Position numbers and translations under genes: made by a program | Shown here: piece by piece, positions 7,143 to 14,665 of the stretch | Layout of the letters: each line of letters opens with the position of its first letter | How positions within the stretch are numbered: position 1 is the stretch's first letter | The notes under the pieces: model-generated | Told to the model about the DNA's origin: nothing | What the model saw: only the letters and a program-made list of their open reading frames with translations | The model's database searches: none | IMG/VR virus record: IMGVR_UViG_3300037247_000895 | Coordinates: 1 to 27,211 of that record | Source: a virus | DNA length: 27,211 bases | Strand: one strand, 5' to 3'

Positions 7143-7167
7143 CCTCCTGGCAAGGCAGGAGGAGGAG
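7143..7167 (+). promoter_or_regulatory. Hairpin overlapping the capsid ribosome binding site
   Basis: CCTCCTG (7143-7149) pairs perfectly with CAGGAGG (7156-7162) over a 6-base loop. The 3' arm is the first half of the GGAGGAGGAG Shine-Dalgarno tract just before the capsid ATG at 7170. The second GGAG stays unpaired, so the hairpin could tune ribosome access rather than block it. Confidence 0.48.
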
Positions 7168-7169
7168 AC

Positions 7170-8708
7170 ATGAACCCGCTAATCACGATGCTACAGGCGA
7201 TCATGGCGCACCCGTTCCATGCCGTCTCCAAGCCGACGATCCAGGCGTGGTCGAGGCTGAGGCGCGGCTGGTATCGCTTCCAGCTTCGGAGGCTGGGCAT
7301 CCCTGCTATGGCAGGTGGCGCAGGTGGCGCCAAGATCCCGATTCCCGAAACGCAGGCCGAACTCGATGAGCTGATGGGCGATCGGAAGAAGCTCGCCGAA
7401 CTCGTTGAGTCGGGCCAATTCCCCGAGGTCATCGGTGCCTATTCGAAGGCGGTCGACAAGCGCGGCGATCTCGCGACGATGGTGTCCGATCAGCTAAAGG
7501 CCTTTATGACGGGCGAACTGGCGATCCAGGACACCGTCGACAAGAGCGTCAAGGACTCGATGGAGACATTCTTCGCCAGCTACGGCGTCAACCGCCCAAG
7601 GATGGGAGCGCCCGATGACCCGCGTTCCGGGGCGGAACTGAATGCCTGCTACAACCCCCTGGCGCCGGGCACAAAGATGAACGATCTGGGCTTCGCCAAC
7701 CTGGGCGACTTCGCCCGTACTGTCTGGCACAGGAACCCGAACACGAGTGACGAGCGGCTCGGCAAGGCCAAGGCCGTCATGAATGCGTACAGCTCCGTCG
7801 ACCCTGCTACCGGGGGCTTCCTGATCCCCGAGACGATGCGTTCGGAGATTCTGCAGCTCGCGCTGGAAGACTCGATTGTGCGGCAACGGGCGACGGTCAT
7901 CACGATGGGCTCCCTCACCCAACTGATGCCGTTCGTCGACTCGACGACCAACGTGGGCAGCGTCCACGGTGGCATGATCTTCTACTGGACGCCGGAGTCG
8001 GGGACTCTCACCGCTACGCAGGCCAAGTTCGGGCGGCTCAAGCTGGAAGCCAACAAGCTGACAGGGCTCGCGGCCATCCCGAATGAACTCTGGGCCGACG
8101 CCCCAGCCCTATCTAGCTTCCTCATGCAGGCCATCCCGAAGGGTCTGGCCTTCTACGAGGATATTGCCTTCATCGATGGCAGCGGCGCTGGTGAGCCGCT
8201 TGGGTTCCTAAACTCCCCGGCCCTCATTGCCGTGACGAAAGAGACGGCCCAGGAAGCCGACACCATCGCGACCGGGAACGTCCTGGATATGTTCAAGCGG
8301 ATGCTGCCGAGCTCCCTGGGAAGGGCCGTCTGGATCGTAAACCAGTCCTGCTTCCGAGAGCTGATGGAACTCTCGATCGCAGTCGGAGTCGGCGGTGCCC
8401 CCGTGTCTCTGGTGGATATCCGCAACGCACCGCTGATGTCGATGCTCGGACGGCCGCTAATCATCTCGGAGAAGGTGCCGACGCTGGGCGACCAGGGCGA
8501 CCTCTGCTTCGTCGACTTGTCCTACTACCTGATCGGCGACCGGCAGGCGGTGAGCCTAGAGACCTCGGAGCACCGGTACTTCGAGCTTGACGAGACCGCC
8601 CTTCGTGTGATCGAGCGCGTCGATGGCCGGCCATGGGTACAGTCCGCGTTCACGCCGCTGAACGGTGAGACCGTCAGCCCATTCGTGGCCATCGAAGCAC
8701 GAGCATAA
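7170..8708 (+). CDS. Major capsid protein, HK97 fold
   Basis: A 512-residue HK97-type capsid subunit. Residues about 1-190 are a helical, charged region (TQAELDELMGDRKKLAELVE; KSVKDSMETFFASYG), likely a scaffolding delta domain removed by the upstream protease. The HK97 fold follows, from ATGGFLIPETMRSEILQLAL through IFYWTPESGTLTATQAKFG, the long helix region GLAFYEDIAFIDGSG and GEPLGFLN, to LGRPLIISEKVP and the closing AVSLETSEHRYF strands. I chose ATG 7170 for its strong GGAGGAGGAG site; an upstream in-frame start at 7086 would translate the structured leader. The protein forms the icosahedral shell. Confidence 0.95.
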   Translation: MNPLITMLQAIMAHPFHAVSKPTIQAWSRLRRGWYRFQLRRLGIPAMAGGAGGAKIPIPETQAELDELMGDRKKLAELVESGQFPEVIGAYSKAVDKRGDLATMVSDQLKAFMTGELAIQDTVDKSVKDSMETFFASYGVNRPRMGAPDDPRSGAELNACYNPLAPGTKMNDLGFANLGDFARTVWHRNPNTSDERLGKAKAVMNAYSSVDPATGGFLIPETMRSEILQLALEDSIVRQRATVITMGSLTQLMPFVDSTTNVGSVHGGMIFYWTPESGTLTATQAKFGRLKLEANKLTGLAAIPNELWADAPALSSFLMQAIPKGLAFYEDIAFIDGSGAGEPLGFLNSPALIAVTKETAQEADTIATGNVLDMFKRMLPSSLGRAVWIVNQSCFRELMELSIAVGVGGAPVSLVDIRNAPLMSMLGRPLIISEKVPTLGDQGDLCFVDLSYYLIGDRQAVSLETSEHRYFELDETALRVIERVDGRPWVQSAFTPLNGETVSPFVAIEARA

Positions 8709-8720
8709 CCGATAGGCCAG

Positions 8721-8748
8721 TCGGGGCAGGCAATAAACCCCCTGCCCC
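8721..8748 (+). other. Nine-bp perfect stem-loop after the capsid gene
   Basis: CGGGGCAGG (8721-8729) pairs with CCTGCCCCG (8740-8748) over a 10-base loop. It begins 12 bases after the capsid stop. The downstream sequence lacks a T-run, so it is more likely a 3' stabiliser or processing site for the abundant capsid mRNA than an intrinsic terminator. Confidence 0.5.
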
Positions 8749-8795
8749 GGCCATTCACTCGCGGGCATTGAAACCCCTGCGAAGGAGGCAAGAAC

Positions 8796-9230
8796 ATGAA
8801 AGAGTTGGGCAAGGGTATCATCCCGTCCGCCGTGGCGACGGGCAAGCACTTCAACCTCAAGAACGCGAACGGCATCACCTTCATCTGCTACGAGAACGGG
8901 GGTGCCCAGGCGATCACGATCAAGGAGAGCATCGCTGGGGCCAGTGAGCAGGCGCTAGCTGTCGTGACCGAACTCTTCGCGAGTAACGGGGTCGGCGGGG
9001 TGATGACCCGTGAGACGACCGATGCCAATGGCGCATTGGGCACCGGCGACTCCGCCATCGTGAAGAAGGACACGGAGCCATTCGACCAAGCCATCTTCCA
9101 CATAGGCGCGTCCGAGCTTTCCGACGGCTTCGATTCCGTGGAGGTCACGGTCGACGCTGGCCAGTGCATCGGCATCGTGCATCCGCTCGTCCAGCGGGCA
9201 CCGCAGAACCTGCCGGCATCGGCGGTCTAA
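8796..9230 (+). CDS. Putative small virion protein after the capsid gene
   Basis: A 144-residue ORF with an excellent ribosome site (AAGGAGG, 9 bases upstream). It is beta-rich and Gly/Ala-rich, with no membrane span: GITFICYENGGAQAITIKES, ALAVVTELFASNGVGGVMTR and a closing strand VTVDAGQCIGIVHPLV. The place right after the capsid gene and the all-beta look fit a head decoration or minor structural protein, but I do not recognise the family. It is followed within 2 bp by another small gene. Confidence 0.68.
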   Translation: MKELGKGIIPSAVATGKHFNLKNANGITFICYENGGAQAITIKESIAGASEQALAVVTELFASNGVGGVMTRETTDANGALGTGDSAIVKKDTEPFDQAIFHIGASELSDGFDSVEVTVDAGQCIGIVHPLVQRAPQNLPASAV

Positions 9231-9232
9231 CG

Positions 9233-9541
9233 ATGGTCGACATCGAGAAGGTCCGCGCCGAACTCAAGCTCGTCGAGGCATTTCTTGCGAAGCGCTATCA
9301 CTACGAGCACCCGATCAAGGGACACCTCGCGGCTGCGCTTGAGTACCTGGGGGAGGAACAGCAAGGGGCGCCCCCTGAATCTGAGGTCGTAGACTTCCCA
9401 TCCATCGCGGTCTCTGAACCTACAGAGACAGATGCTACGGAGACAGGCGGCGCACCGGTGACTTCAGAGGCGGAGGCCACAGGGGAACCGTGGTCTACAG
9501 AGCCCGACGCACCAGCGCCGCGCAGACGAAAGAGAGGCTAA
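9233..9541 (+). CDS. Small protein with acidic low-complexity tail
   Basis: A 102-residue protein from ATG 9233. The first 45 residues are helical (VDIEKVRAELKLVEAFLAKR) with a HYEHPIKGHLAAALEYLG segment. The remainder is a disordered stretch rich in Glu, Pro, Thr and Ala, closing with a basic tail (APRRRKRG). The charge split could suit a protein linking capsid surface and DNA or another virion part; that is inference. It lies among head genes and its role is unknown. Confidence 0.6.
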   Translation: MVDIEKVRAELKLVEAFLAKRYHYEHPIKGHLAAALEYLGEEQQGAPPESEVVDFPSIAVSEPTETDATETGGAPVTSEAEATGEPWSTEPDAPAPRRRKRG

Positions 9542-9544
9542 CGC

Positions 9545-10021
9545 ATGAGCAATCCAACGAAGGGCAAAGCCATCCGGGAAATGGCCCTGGGCCTGAGAGT
9601 CGAGAAGACGGCGGTCTCCCTCGCCGACATCGACCTCTTCACCGTCAAGGGAGAGGTGCTCATCACCCTGCTCTATGGCGTGGTGACGGGAGTCGGTGAT
9701 GCTGGGCCCACGACCATCCTGTTGAACGAAAAGGCTGATAGCATCGCCCTCTGCGCCGCGACCACCGTAACCCTTGATGCCGTGGGTGAGGTCTACGTTC
9801 TCACGGGCGACAGGTTGGTCATTATGGGCGGTACCGGTGCGGTCCCGGTGCTCAAGGTGGCAGGTATCCTGGCGGCCTTCCCTCACAACGCAATCATTTT
9901 CGATGGTCAGGCAGGTCTTACCATCGAGCTCACGCAGACCGGCGACGACGCCACGCACGCCGTCAAGTGGACGCTCTGCTACATCCCGCTTGAGGAAGGG
10001 GCCTACGTCGAAGCCGCCTAG
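9545..10021 (+). CDS. Putative beta-rich virion protein
   Basis: A 158-residue ORF starting 4 bp after the previous stop. It has alternating hydrophobic strands and Gly turns (GEVLITLLYGVVTGVGDAG; EVYVLTGDRLVIMGGTG; AGLTIELTQTGDD) and no membrane helix. The layout resembles small trimeric beta proteins of phage virions. I cannot name the family. Candidate roles are head decoration or neck ornament. Confidence 0.63.
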   Translation: MSNPTKGKAIREMALGLRVEKTAVSLADIDLFTVKGEVLITLLYGVVTGVGDAGPTTILLNEKADSIALCAATTVTLDAVGEVYVLTGDRLVIMGGTGAVPVLKVAGILAAFPHNAIIFDGQAGLTIELTQTGDDATHAVKWTLCYIPLEEGAYVEAA

Positions 10022-10039
10022 GGCCAGGAGCGATAGCGG

Positions 10040-10204
10040 GTGACGGTCGTACTCATCACGAGCATTAGGACCTTCGTCGGCGTGTCGGGTGATACGAAGC
10101 CCACGGATGCGCCGGCGGGGTCCACGTTCTACGAAACCGATACCCGGACCATCCATGTTTACAACGGCAGCGCCTGGAGCGCGAAGCTGGCGGATTTGTC
10201 ATGA
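10040..10204 (+). CDS. Small fibre-type domain protein, paralogue of the next gene
   Basis: A 54-residue ORF starting GTG with AGGAG 9 bases upstream, easily missed because it is short. It aligns along its whole length with the start of the next gene: both begin MTVVL-TS and share KPT--PAGSTFYETD and Y-GSAW. The module PAGSTFYETDT...VYNGSAW is a common surface motif in phage tail and head appendage proteins. Its last codon overlaps the next ATG. It is either a self-standing module or one half of a tandem duplication. Confidence 0.66.
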   Translation: MTVVLITSIRTFVGVSGDTKPTDAPAGSTFYETDTRTIHVYNGSAWSAKLADLS

Positions 10205-10776
10205 CGGTCGTTCTCACCACCAGTATTCAGACCTGGATAGGGCTCTCCTCGGACTCGAAGCCGACGAGCCCACCGGCAGGCTCGACGTTCTACGAGACGG
10301 ACAGCGGCGCCACCTACATCTACGACGGCTCCGCCTGGCAACTGCTCCTGCGTGGCGGGCCGTTCAAGGCCACCAAGAGCGTCACCTACGCCGCCGGCGG
10401 GACGGGGGCGAACGGTACGGCGACCGCCCTCTTTACCATCACGGGCGAGATCATCGTCGTCTCCCTGGCGCCATTCTGTGAGACCGATCTGGAGGAGAGC
10501 CTGGGAACCCCCAACTTGGCGCTGGGACTCGTGGGGAATACCGCACTCTTTCTCGGCGCCACGACCGCGACGGCCATCGATGCGGGCAAGTTCTGGCTCG
10601 ACACGACTCCCGCTGAGGTCGGCGGTATTGCTATCCCGGCCGCCCTCAAGGAGATCGCCATCACCGCGAACATTCAGTGCTTGGTCGGAGGGACCAACAA
10701 CATTTCGGCGGGAGTGATCCGCTACGACGTTCTTTGGCTTCCGCTGTCGTCAGATGGGTTGCTTGTTGCAGCTTGA
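10201..10776 (+). CDS. Putative virion appendage protein
   Basis: A 191-residue protein. Residues 1-48 carry the same module as the preceding small ORF (PAGSTFYETDSGATYIYDGSAW). The remainder is a beta-rich domain with alternating strands (KSVTYAAGGTGANGTATALF; GEIIVVSLAPFCETDLEES; ALGLVGNTALFLGATTAT; IQCLVGGTNNISAGVIRYDV), like a jelly-roll or fibre head. It probably decorates the virion surface. The C-terminal 27 bp overlap the end of the oppositely oriented HNH gene, so that insertion may have changed its final residues. Confidence 0.65.
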   Translation: MTVVLTTSIQTWIGLSSDSKPTSPPAGSTFYETDSGATYIYDGSAWQLLLRGGPFKATKSVTYAAGGTGANGTATALFTITGEIIVVSLAPFCETDLEESLGTPNLALGLVGNTALFLGATTATAIDAGKFWLDTTPAEVGGIAIPAALKEIAITANIQCLVGGTNNISAGVIRYDVLWLPLSSDGLLVAA

Positions 10777-11202
10777 GTGAGGACATGAACCGTAAAGACC
10801 GTTCGCCATATTACAGTTGTGGCAGAGAACCTGAAAGCCTTCGGGGTAATGCCGTTGTCTCAGCCATAAATAAGTATTATTGGCGATCTGCTTTCGGTGC
10901 GCACTCCCGCCACCGTTCACATGGTCAATTGAAAGAAACTGCACCGTTGCCTCTTGGCAGCAAGCGCACTTCCCGCCGTAGGCTGCAATGGCTGCGAGGC
11001 GGTTTTGTCTCCGCTGCACTTTCCCATGTTTTCTCGCCAGCGCCTTGCGTTCCTCACAGTGAGCCCAGTAATACTCGCGAGCGCGCCTCCGATTTTCTTC
11101 CCGCCCGCCAGGAGTGGCTAGCTGGGCCTGGCGATATTGCCGCATGTATACGGCTTTTCTCTTGCGTTGTTCGGCAACATTCACGTAACCAGTATAGCAC
11201 AT
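10750..11202 (-). CDS. HNH homing-type endonuclease
   Basis: The only minus-strand gene. It has a basic helical N-terminus (AEQRKRKAVYMRQYRQAQ) and an HNH core with CACC, LSIDHVNGGG (catalytic His-type strand), then EGFQVLCHNCNMANG supplying the Asn/Cys part. The Cys pairs likely bind structural zinc. Such free-standing HNH nucleases nick DNA and spread between phages. The start is uncertain: ATG 11202 gives 150 residues, GTG 11184 gives 144. A TATACT box (minus strand, 11191-11196) could be its own -10, making GTG near-leaderless. GC content looks lower than the neighbours, and it sits between two virion genes, as expected of a mobile gene. Confidence 0.85.
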   Translation of the reverse strand: MCYTGYVNVAEQRKRKAVYMRQYRQAQLATPGGREENRRRAREYYWAHCEERKALARKHGKVQRRQNRLAAIAAYGGKCACCQEATVQFLSIDHVNGGGSAHRKQIANNTYLWLRQRHYPEGFQVLCHNCNMANGLYGSCPHSSCNKQPI

Positions 11203-11236
11203 TGGGCTACTACATAGACCAGATCGAGGTAGCCGC

Positions 11237-11413
11237 GTGAGCTGGGCGCAGCTAGGGGCGATCCTGCGGGAGGCGCGAGAGACCGCCGCAGACGAGCGCC
11301 GCAAGCCCCCTGTGGCCTGTCCTTACGATGGGACGCCGCTCAAGTATCACCCGCGCAAGGGCCTGCTGTTCTGTCCGAATGGAGACTATCGGGTGCGGGG
11401 CCCGGCCCCGTGA
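11237..11413 (+). CDS. Small Cys-containing protein in the neck region
   Basis: A 58-residue ORF starting GTG with GAGGT 6 bases upstream. It has a charged N-terminal helix (LREARETAADERRKPP), then CPYDGTPLKYHPRKGLLFCPNG. This CP-DG-PL...G-L-C pattern is a treble-clef or ribbon-like module seen in small proteins beside head-tail connector genes of phages of high-GC hosts. Only two Cys are present. It begins right after the HNH insertion. Role unknown. Confidence 0.65.
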   Translation: MSWAQLGAILREARETAADERRKPPVACPYDGTPLKYHPRKGLLFCPNGDYRVRGPAP

Positions 11414-11435
11414 GCAATGAGGAGGATCGACTGTA

Positions 11436-11597
11436 ATGTTTAAGGCCTTTCGTTTTTGGCTGATGCGTCGCCTAGCTGGACGCACAGCGGTTGTCTTGAA
11501 TACAGACATCTGCTTTGTGGGACCCGGCTGTCATATCGCACCGCGCTATCGTGAGAGTGCGATGTTCTTGTCCAACCACCGCTTCCGTTCAGTGTAG
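11436..11597 (+). CDS. Hypothetical small protein
   Basis: A 53-residue ORF from ATG 11436 with GGAGG 10 bases upstream. The N-terminus is basic and aromatic (FKAFRFWLMRRLAGR), followed by VVLNTDICFVGPGCHIAP. I do not recognise it. The good ribosome site and operon position support it; its shortness counts against. The N-terminal stretch is amphipathic rather than a convincing membrane span. Confidence 0.42.
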   Translation: MFKAFRFWLMRRLAGRTAVVLNTDICFVGPGCHIAPRYRESAMFLSNHRFRSV

Positions 11598-11643
11598 CTT
11601 GTGGCTGGATCAGAAGAATCCGTGAGCGATGAGGGCTCGCTAG

Positions 11644-12720
11644 ATGTCGAACGCGACGCGTTGGTACAGCACCAGAAAGCTCGTCAAGGCCGCTGTGGGT
11701 ATCAGCGGCGCTGACCTTGACTCGCTCATCGAATCTTACATCGAGGTCGCGTCCGAAGACATAGAGAAATTCCTCGGCCGGCGCTTCATCCCTGAGACCG
11801 CAGTCAAGTCCTTTCGCTGGCCACCCCGGATTGGCGGCGGCACTATCCTCCGACTCGAAGACCTGGACCTACTCGCCGTTACACAACTACAGACCAAGGC
11901 TCAGGACGCGACGCCGACGACGATAGACGCCGCAGACTACTTCCTTGAGCCGGTGAATTCCGGTCCGCCCTACAGCCGGGTCGAGATTGACCTCTCTTCA
12001 AACGCGGCCTTCGAATCAGGCGATACCCCACAGCGTTCGATAGCCATCACCGGGAGGTGGGGCTACGGCGAGGACACGAAGACGGCGGGGGCCGTCGAAT
12101 CAGGCTTGGCCGCCGATGCCGCAGCGACGACGTTCGAGTGCTCCGACAGCTCGTTGATTGAGGTCGGTGACACCCTTCTTATCGAGGACGAACAGCTATT
12201 CGTCACGGGCAAGGCTCCGACCTTGCTGGCAGATAGTAATGCCACGCTCCTCTTTGCGATCACAGCTGATCTGACGGACAACGTTCTCACGTTGTCCGCG
12301 ATACCGGCACCCTACATGTTTGCAGGCGAAGTGATCCAAATCGATAGCGAACTTATGTTGATCGAAGTCGCGGCAGCGATAGCAGTAACCGTCAAGCGGG
12401 CTTATGACGGGACATTGCTGGCCACCCACGCCACAGATGCCGACTCGGTTAAGCCCTTCCGGTTGCTCACCGTCGTCCGGGGCGTGAACGGCACCACAGC
12501 GGCCGTACACGCGGACGATACGGCCATCTCGAAGTACGCGCCGCCAGCCGATGTCATGGAGTATTGCCGCGCCCAGGCTATCGCCCTTCATCAGCAGGGG
12601 CGGTCCGGCTGGACTGGCGTGATAGGCGACAGCGAAGGCGGGCAGATCGAGACCAAGATGTTCGCCCTCTGGTCCATGAAGCAGAACCTGATCGCCAAAT
12701 ACCGGCCGGTGACGCTATGA
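11644..12720 (+). CDS. Head-tail connector with inserted beta modules
   Basis: A 358-residue protein. Residues 1-140 match connector/adaptor proteins that plug the portal (LVKAAVGISGADLDSLIESY, a second helix with EDIEKFLGRRFIPET, then strand-rich RIGGGTILRLEDL). The family is usually far shorter; here residues about 150-300 are an insertion of two beta modules with the pattern I-VGD-L-I--E---V followed by V-RAYDGT---H and VVRGVNGTTAAVH. The connector helix returns at the end (VMEYCRAQAIALHQQGRSG). The inserted modules could project from the neck. It ends in an ATGA overlap with the next gene. Confidence 0.72.
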   Translation: MSNATRWYSTRKLVKAAVGISGADLDSLIESYIEVASEDIEKFLGRRFIPETAVKSFRWPPRIGGGTILRLEDLDLLAVTQLQTKAQDATPTTIDAADYFLEPVNSGPPYSRVEIDLSSNAAFESGDTPQRSIAITGRWGYGEDTKTAGAVESGLAADAAATTFECSDSSLIEVGDTLLIEDEQLFVTGKAPTLLADSNATLLFAITADLTDNVLTLSAIPAPYMFAGEVIQIDSELMLIEVAAAIAVTVKRAYDGTLLATHATDADSVKPFRLLTVVRGVNGTTAAVHADDTAISKYAPPADVMEYCRAQAIALHQQGRSGWTGVIGDSEGGQIETKMFALWSMKQNLIAKYRPVTL

Positions 12721-13076
12721 CTAGGCCCAGCAGGGGTAGTCCGCTGTGGGTTAACGTCGTCGTCCGCGGCCCGCTTTTTGACAAGAAGATCGATGCAGTC
12801 GTGAAGAGGGCATTGATTGCAGAAGTCCTGGCGAAAATCGAGGTGCGCCTGAAGCGGGGGGGCAAGGGGCTTGGTGCCAAGCGGAACATCGTGACGGCGG
12901 AGATGGCCTTGGGCCATGCGGCGGCACAGGCCGTTGGGATGGAGGTGAAGTCGACGAAGAAATACCCCCGCACCAAGGGCACGGCCTGGGTCAGCAAGAA
13001 CATCGCAATCGCAAGAGCGATGGCACCACGGGTGTTGCGGAAGGCAGCCAGGAGGATGGTGGGTGAGCTCAACTAA
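12717..13076 (+). CDS. Head-tail joining protein (HK97 gp10-like)
   Basis: A 119-residue basic protein in an ATGA overlap with the connector. The order of a strand (PLWVNVVVRGPLFDK), a long helix (VVKRALIAEVLAKIEVRLKR), a basic loop and a final helix (ARAMAPRVLRKAARRMVGEL) is that of gp10-type neck/tail completion proteins. Its position between connector and tail terminator supports this. Sequence divergence is high, so the exact family is inferred. Confidence 0.65.
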   Translation: MTRPSRGSPLWVNVVVRGPLFDKKIDAVVKRALIAEVLAKIEVRLKRGGKGLGAKRNIVTAEMALGHAAAQAVGMEVKSTKKYPRTKGTAWVSKNIAIARAMAPRVLRKAARRMVGELN

Positions 13077-13497
13077 TAAGGCAGCGTGGCAGAACATTCA
13101 GTCGAAGCTGATGGCGATGGGCTATTGCCGAGTGGCCGTGGTTGGTGAACCTCGCTCTGATGTTCAGAGCGGGATGGTCGCGATCATTCCACAGGGCGGG
13201 GATATTGACGAGACCTCCCTTGCTGCCCCTCGTGAGATCCACCGTTGTGTCCTGCGGTATTACCGCAATTGGCTTGAAGAGGAACAGGAGGAGACCGAAT
13301 TCGTCCTCGACCAGTTTCGGGCAGACATCCTTGAGGACATCTTCGGCGACTTCGAGCTGGGCGGGAACGTGGCCTATGCGCTTCCGGTGGAGTTCTCCTG
13401 GGAGTACGACACCATTACGGTCCAGGGCATTCTCTACCGGGTCGTGGACGTGATGATAGCCTACCGGATTGATGACAGCGCGACGTTTGCGCCGTAG
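13063..13497 (+). CDS. Tail terminator/completion protein
   Basis: A 144-residue ORF starting GTG with AGGAGG 7 bases upstream, overlapping the previous gene by 14 bp. It has an N-terminal helix (AAWQNIQSKLMAMG), central strands (GMVAIIPQGGDIDETS; HRCVLRYYRNW) and a long helix (EEEQEETEFVLDQFRADILEDIF), then strands (VEFSWEYDTITVQGILYRVV). This alpha/beta order fits tail terminator proteins, which cap the tube and join it to the head. Gene order just before the tube genes agrees. Confidence 0.6.
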   Translation: MSSTNKAAWQNIQSKLMAMGYCRVAVVGEPRSDVQSGMVAIIPQGGDIDETSLAAPREIHRCVLRYYRNWLEEEQEETEFVLDQFRADILEDIFGDFELGGNVAYALPVEFSWEYDTITVQGILYRVVDVMIAYRIDDSATFAP

Positions 13498-13505
13498 GAG
13501 GAGAC

Positions 13506-13754
13506 ATGGTTACAGAAGCTACCCCCTCATTCTCGTCGACACCCGCACAGACCACAGCCATCGCAAAGGCTATAGCGGGATCGCTTGGCCTCGATCTCAA
13601 AGCGGTGAAGGGGATGCGCCTGATACTAGAGGTTGGACAGGACCCGAAGTTGGAAATTGACACCTTCATCCGCTACGACCCGGATGGCTTGACGGAAGTG
13701 AAGACCACCATGTCAAGGTATCGACTGGTGGAGGAGCAGAAGGTGACTGCATGA
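13506..13754 (+). CDS. Hypothetical small tail-region protein
   Basis: An 82-residue ORF with a clear ribosome site (AGGAGGAGAC before ATG). A Ser/Thr-rich start is followed by a helix (AQTTAIAKAIAGSLG) and beta strands (GMRLILEVGQDPKLEIDTFIRYD). It ends in an ATGA overlap with the next gene. It is unrecognised and probably a minor structural or assembly factor. Confidence 0.6.
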   Translation: MVTEATPSFSSTPAQTTAIAKAIAGSLGLDLKAVKGMRLILEVGQDPKLEIDTFIRYDPDGLTEVKTTMSRYRLVEEQKVTA

Positions 13755-13936
13755 CAGCAGCTACGAAAGCGAAGCGGTACGTCGTCCAGAACCCGCGCCG
13801 TATCCCCGGGGGCCGGCACATCCTGCGGAGCGGCGAGCGGTACTGGTTCGAGGGCGACGACTTCGAGCCGCCGAAGGGTTGCGACGTGGCGCGCCTCCTC
13901 CGCGACCGGCTGATCAAGGAGGTGCGCGATGGCTAA
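13751..13936 (+). CDS. Small basic tail-region protein
   Basis: A 61-residue basic protein. The short strands RYVVQNPRRIPGG and ERYWFEGDDFEPP and a closing helix (DVARLLRDRLIKEV) resemble the small SH3-like or ribbon proteins found just before phage tube genes. It overlaps both neighbours by a few bases, so it is surely translated with them. Function unknown. Confidence 0.6.
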   Translation: MTAATKAKRYVVQNPRRIPGGRHILRSGERYWFEGDDFEPPKGCDVARLLRDRLIKEVRDG

Positions 13937-14654
13937 GAAGAGCGGCCTAGCCCAGAAGCTCTATGTCCACGGGTACGACATATCCGGCGATGTGGGCGCC
14001 ATCAACAACTGCGCAGGGCCTAGCGCAGTCCTGGACGTGACGAGCATCGAGAAGAGCGCCCACGAGCGCATCTACGGGCTGGAGGACGGGGAGATCTCCT
14101 TCGCCTGCTGGTTCGATGACGCGACCGACCAGTTGCACGATGCTCTGAGCGGCCTACCGAAGACGGACAGGCTGGCCACATGGCTGCTCGGCACGACTCG
14201 CGGCGATCAGGTGGCGGTCGTCCTAGGGAAGCAGATCAATTACGACTGGACGCGAGGCGCCGATGGCAGTCTCGCCGGCACCGTCCAGATCCTCGGCAAC
14301 GGCAATGCCCGCGAGTGGGCCGAACTCCTCGTCGCCAAGGTCACGCATTCCAGCGCCACCGACGAGACGGGAATAGACAACGGCTCATCGAGCGCCGCCG
14401 GCGGCGTGGGGTTCCTACAGCATTTCAGCGGCGCCTCGGGGACTATCGAATACGACATCGAGGACAGCAGCGACTCGACGGATGGGGATGATGGCGTATG
14501 GGCGAACCTGCTGGCCTTTACCGACGTTGCGACGCCTTGGGCGCAGACGGCAGAACGGGTGGAGGTCAGCGGCACGGTCGAGAAGTGGGTGCGTGCCAGC
14601 ACGAACGGCACGTTTACGAACGCCGTGTTCAGTATGGCGTTCAAGCGAGTATAG
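13929..14654 (+). CDS. Tail tube protein (longer copy)
   Basis: A 241-residue beta-rich protein. Residues 1-130 have the tube-type order: HGYDISGDVGAINN, VLDVTSIEKSAHERIYGLEDG, FACWFDDATDQLHDALS, then a strand and NYDWTRGADGSLAGTVQ. The same blocks recur in the next gene, so the two are paralogues. Residues 131-241 are an added beta domain (VGFLQHFSGASGTIEYDIED to VEKWVRASTNG) that may face outward from the tube. By order (after the completion protein, before the chaperones and tape measure) this or its paralogue is the major tail tube subunit. Confidence 0.74.
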   Translation: MAKKSGLAQKLYVHGYDISGDVGAINNCAGPSAVLDVTSIEKSAHERIYGLEDGEISFACWFDDATDQLHDALSGLPKTDRLATWLLGTTRGDQVAVVLGKQINYDWTRGADGSLAGTVQILGNGNAREWAELLVAKVTHSSATDETGIDNGSSSAAGGVGFLQHFSGASGTIEYDIEDSSDSTDGDDGVWANLLAFTDVATPWAQTAERVEVSGTVEKWVRASTNGTFTNAVFSMAFKRV

Positions 14655-14665
14655 GAGGTTAGGCA

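Noticed and set aside
10677-11240. 187-codon plus-strand ORF opposite the HNH gene
   Set aside because: Its sequence is the antisense of a clear HNH endonuclease, is low in recognisable motifs, and starts inside a virion gene.
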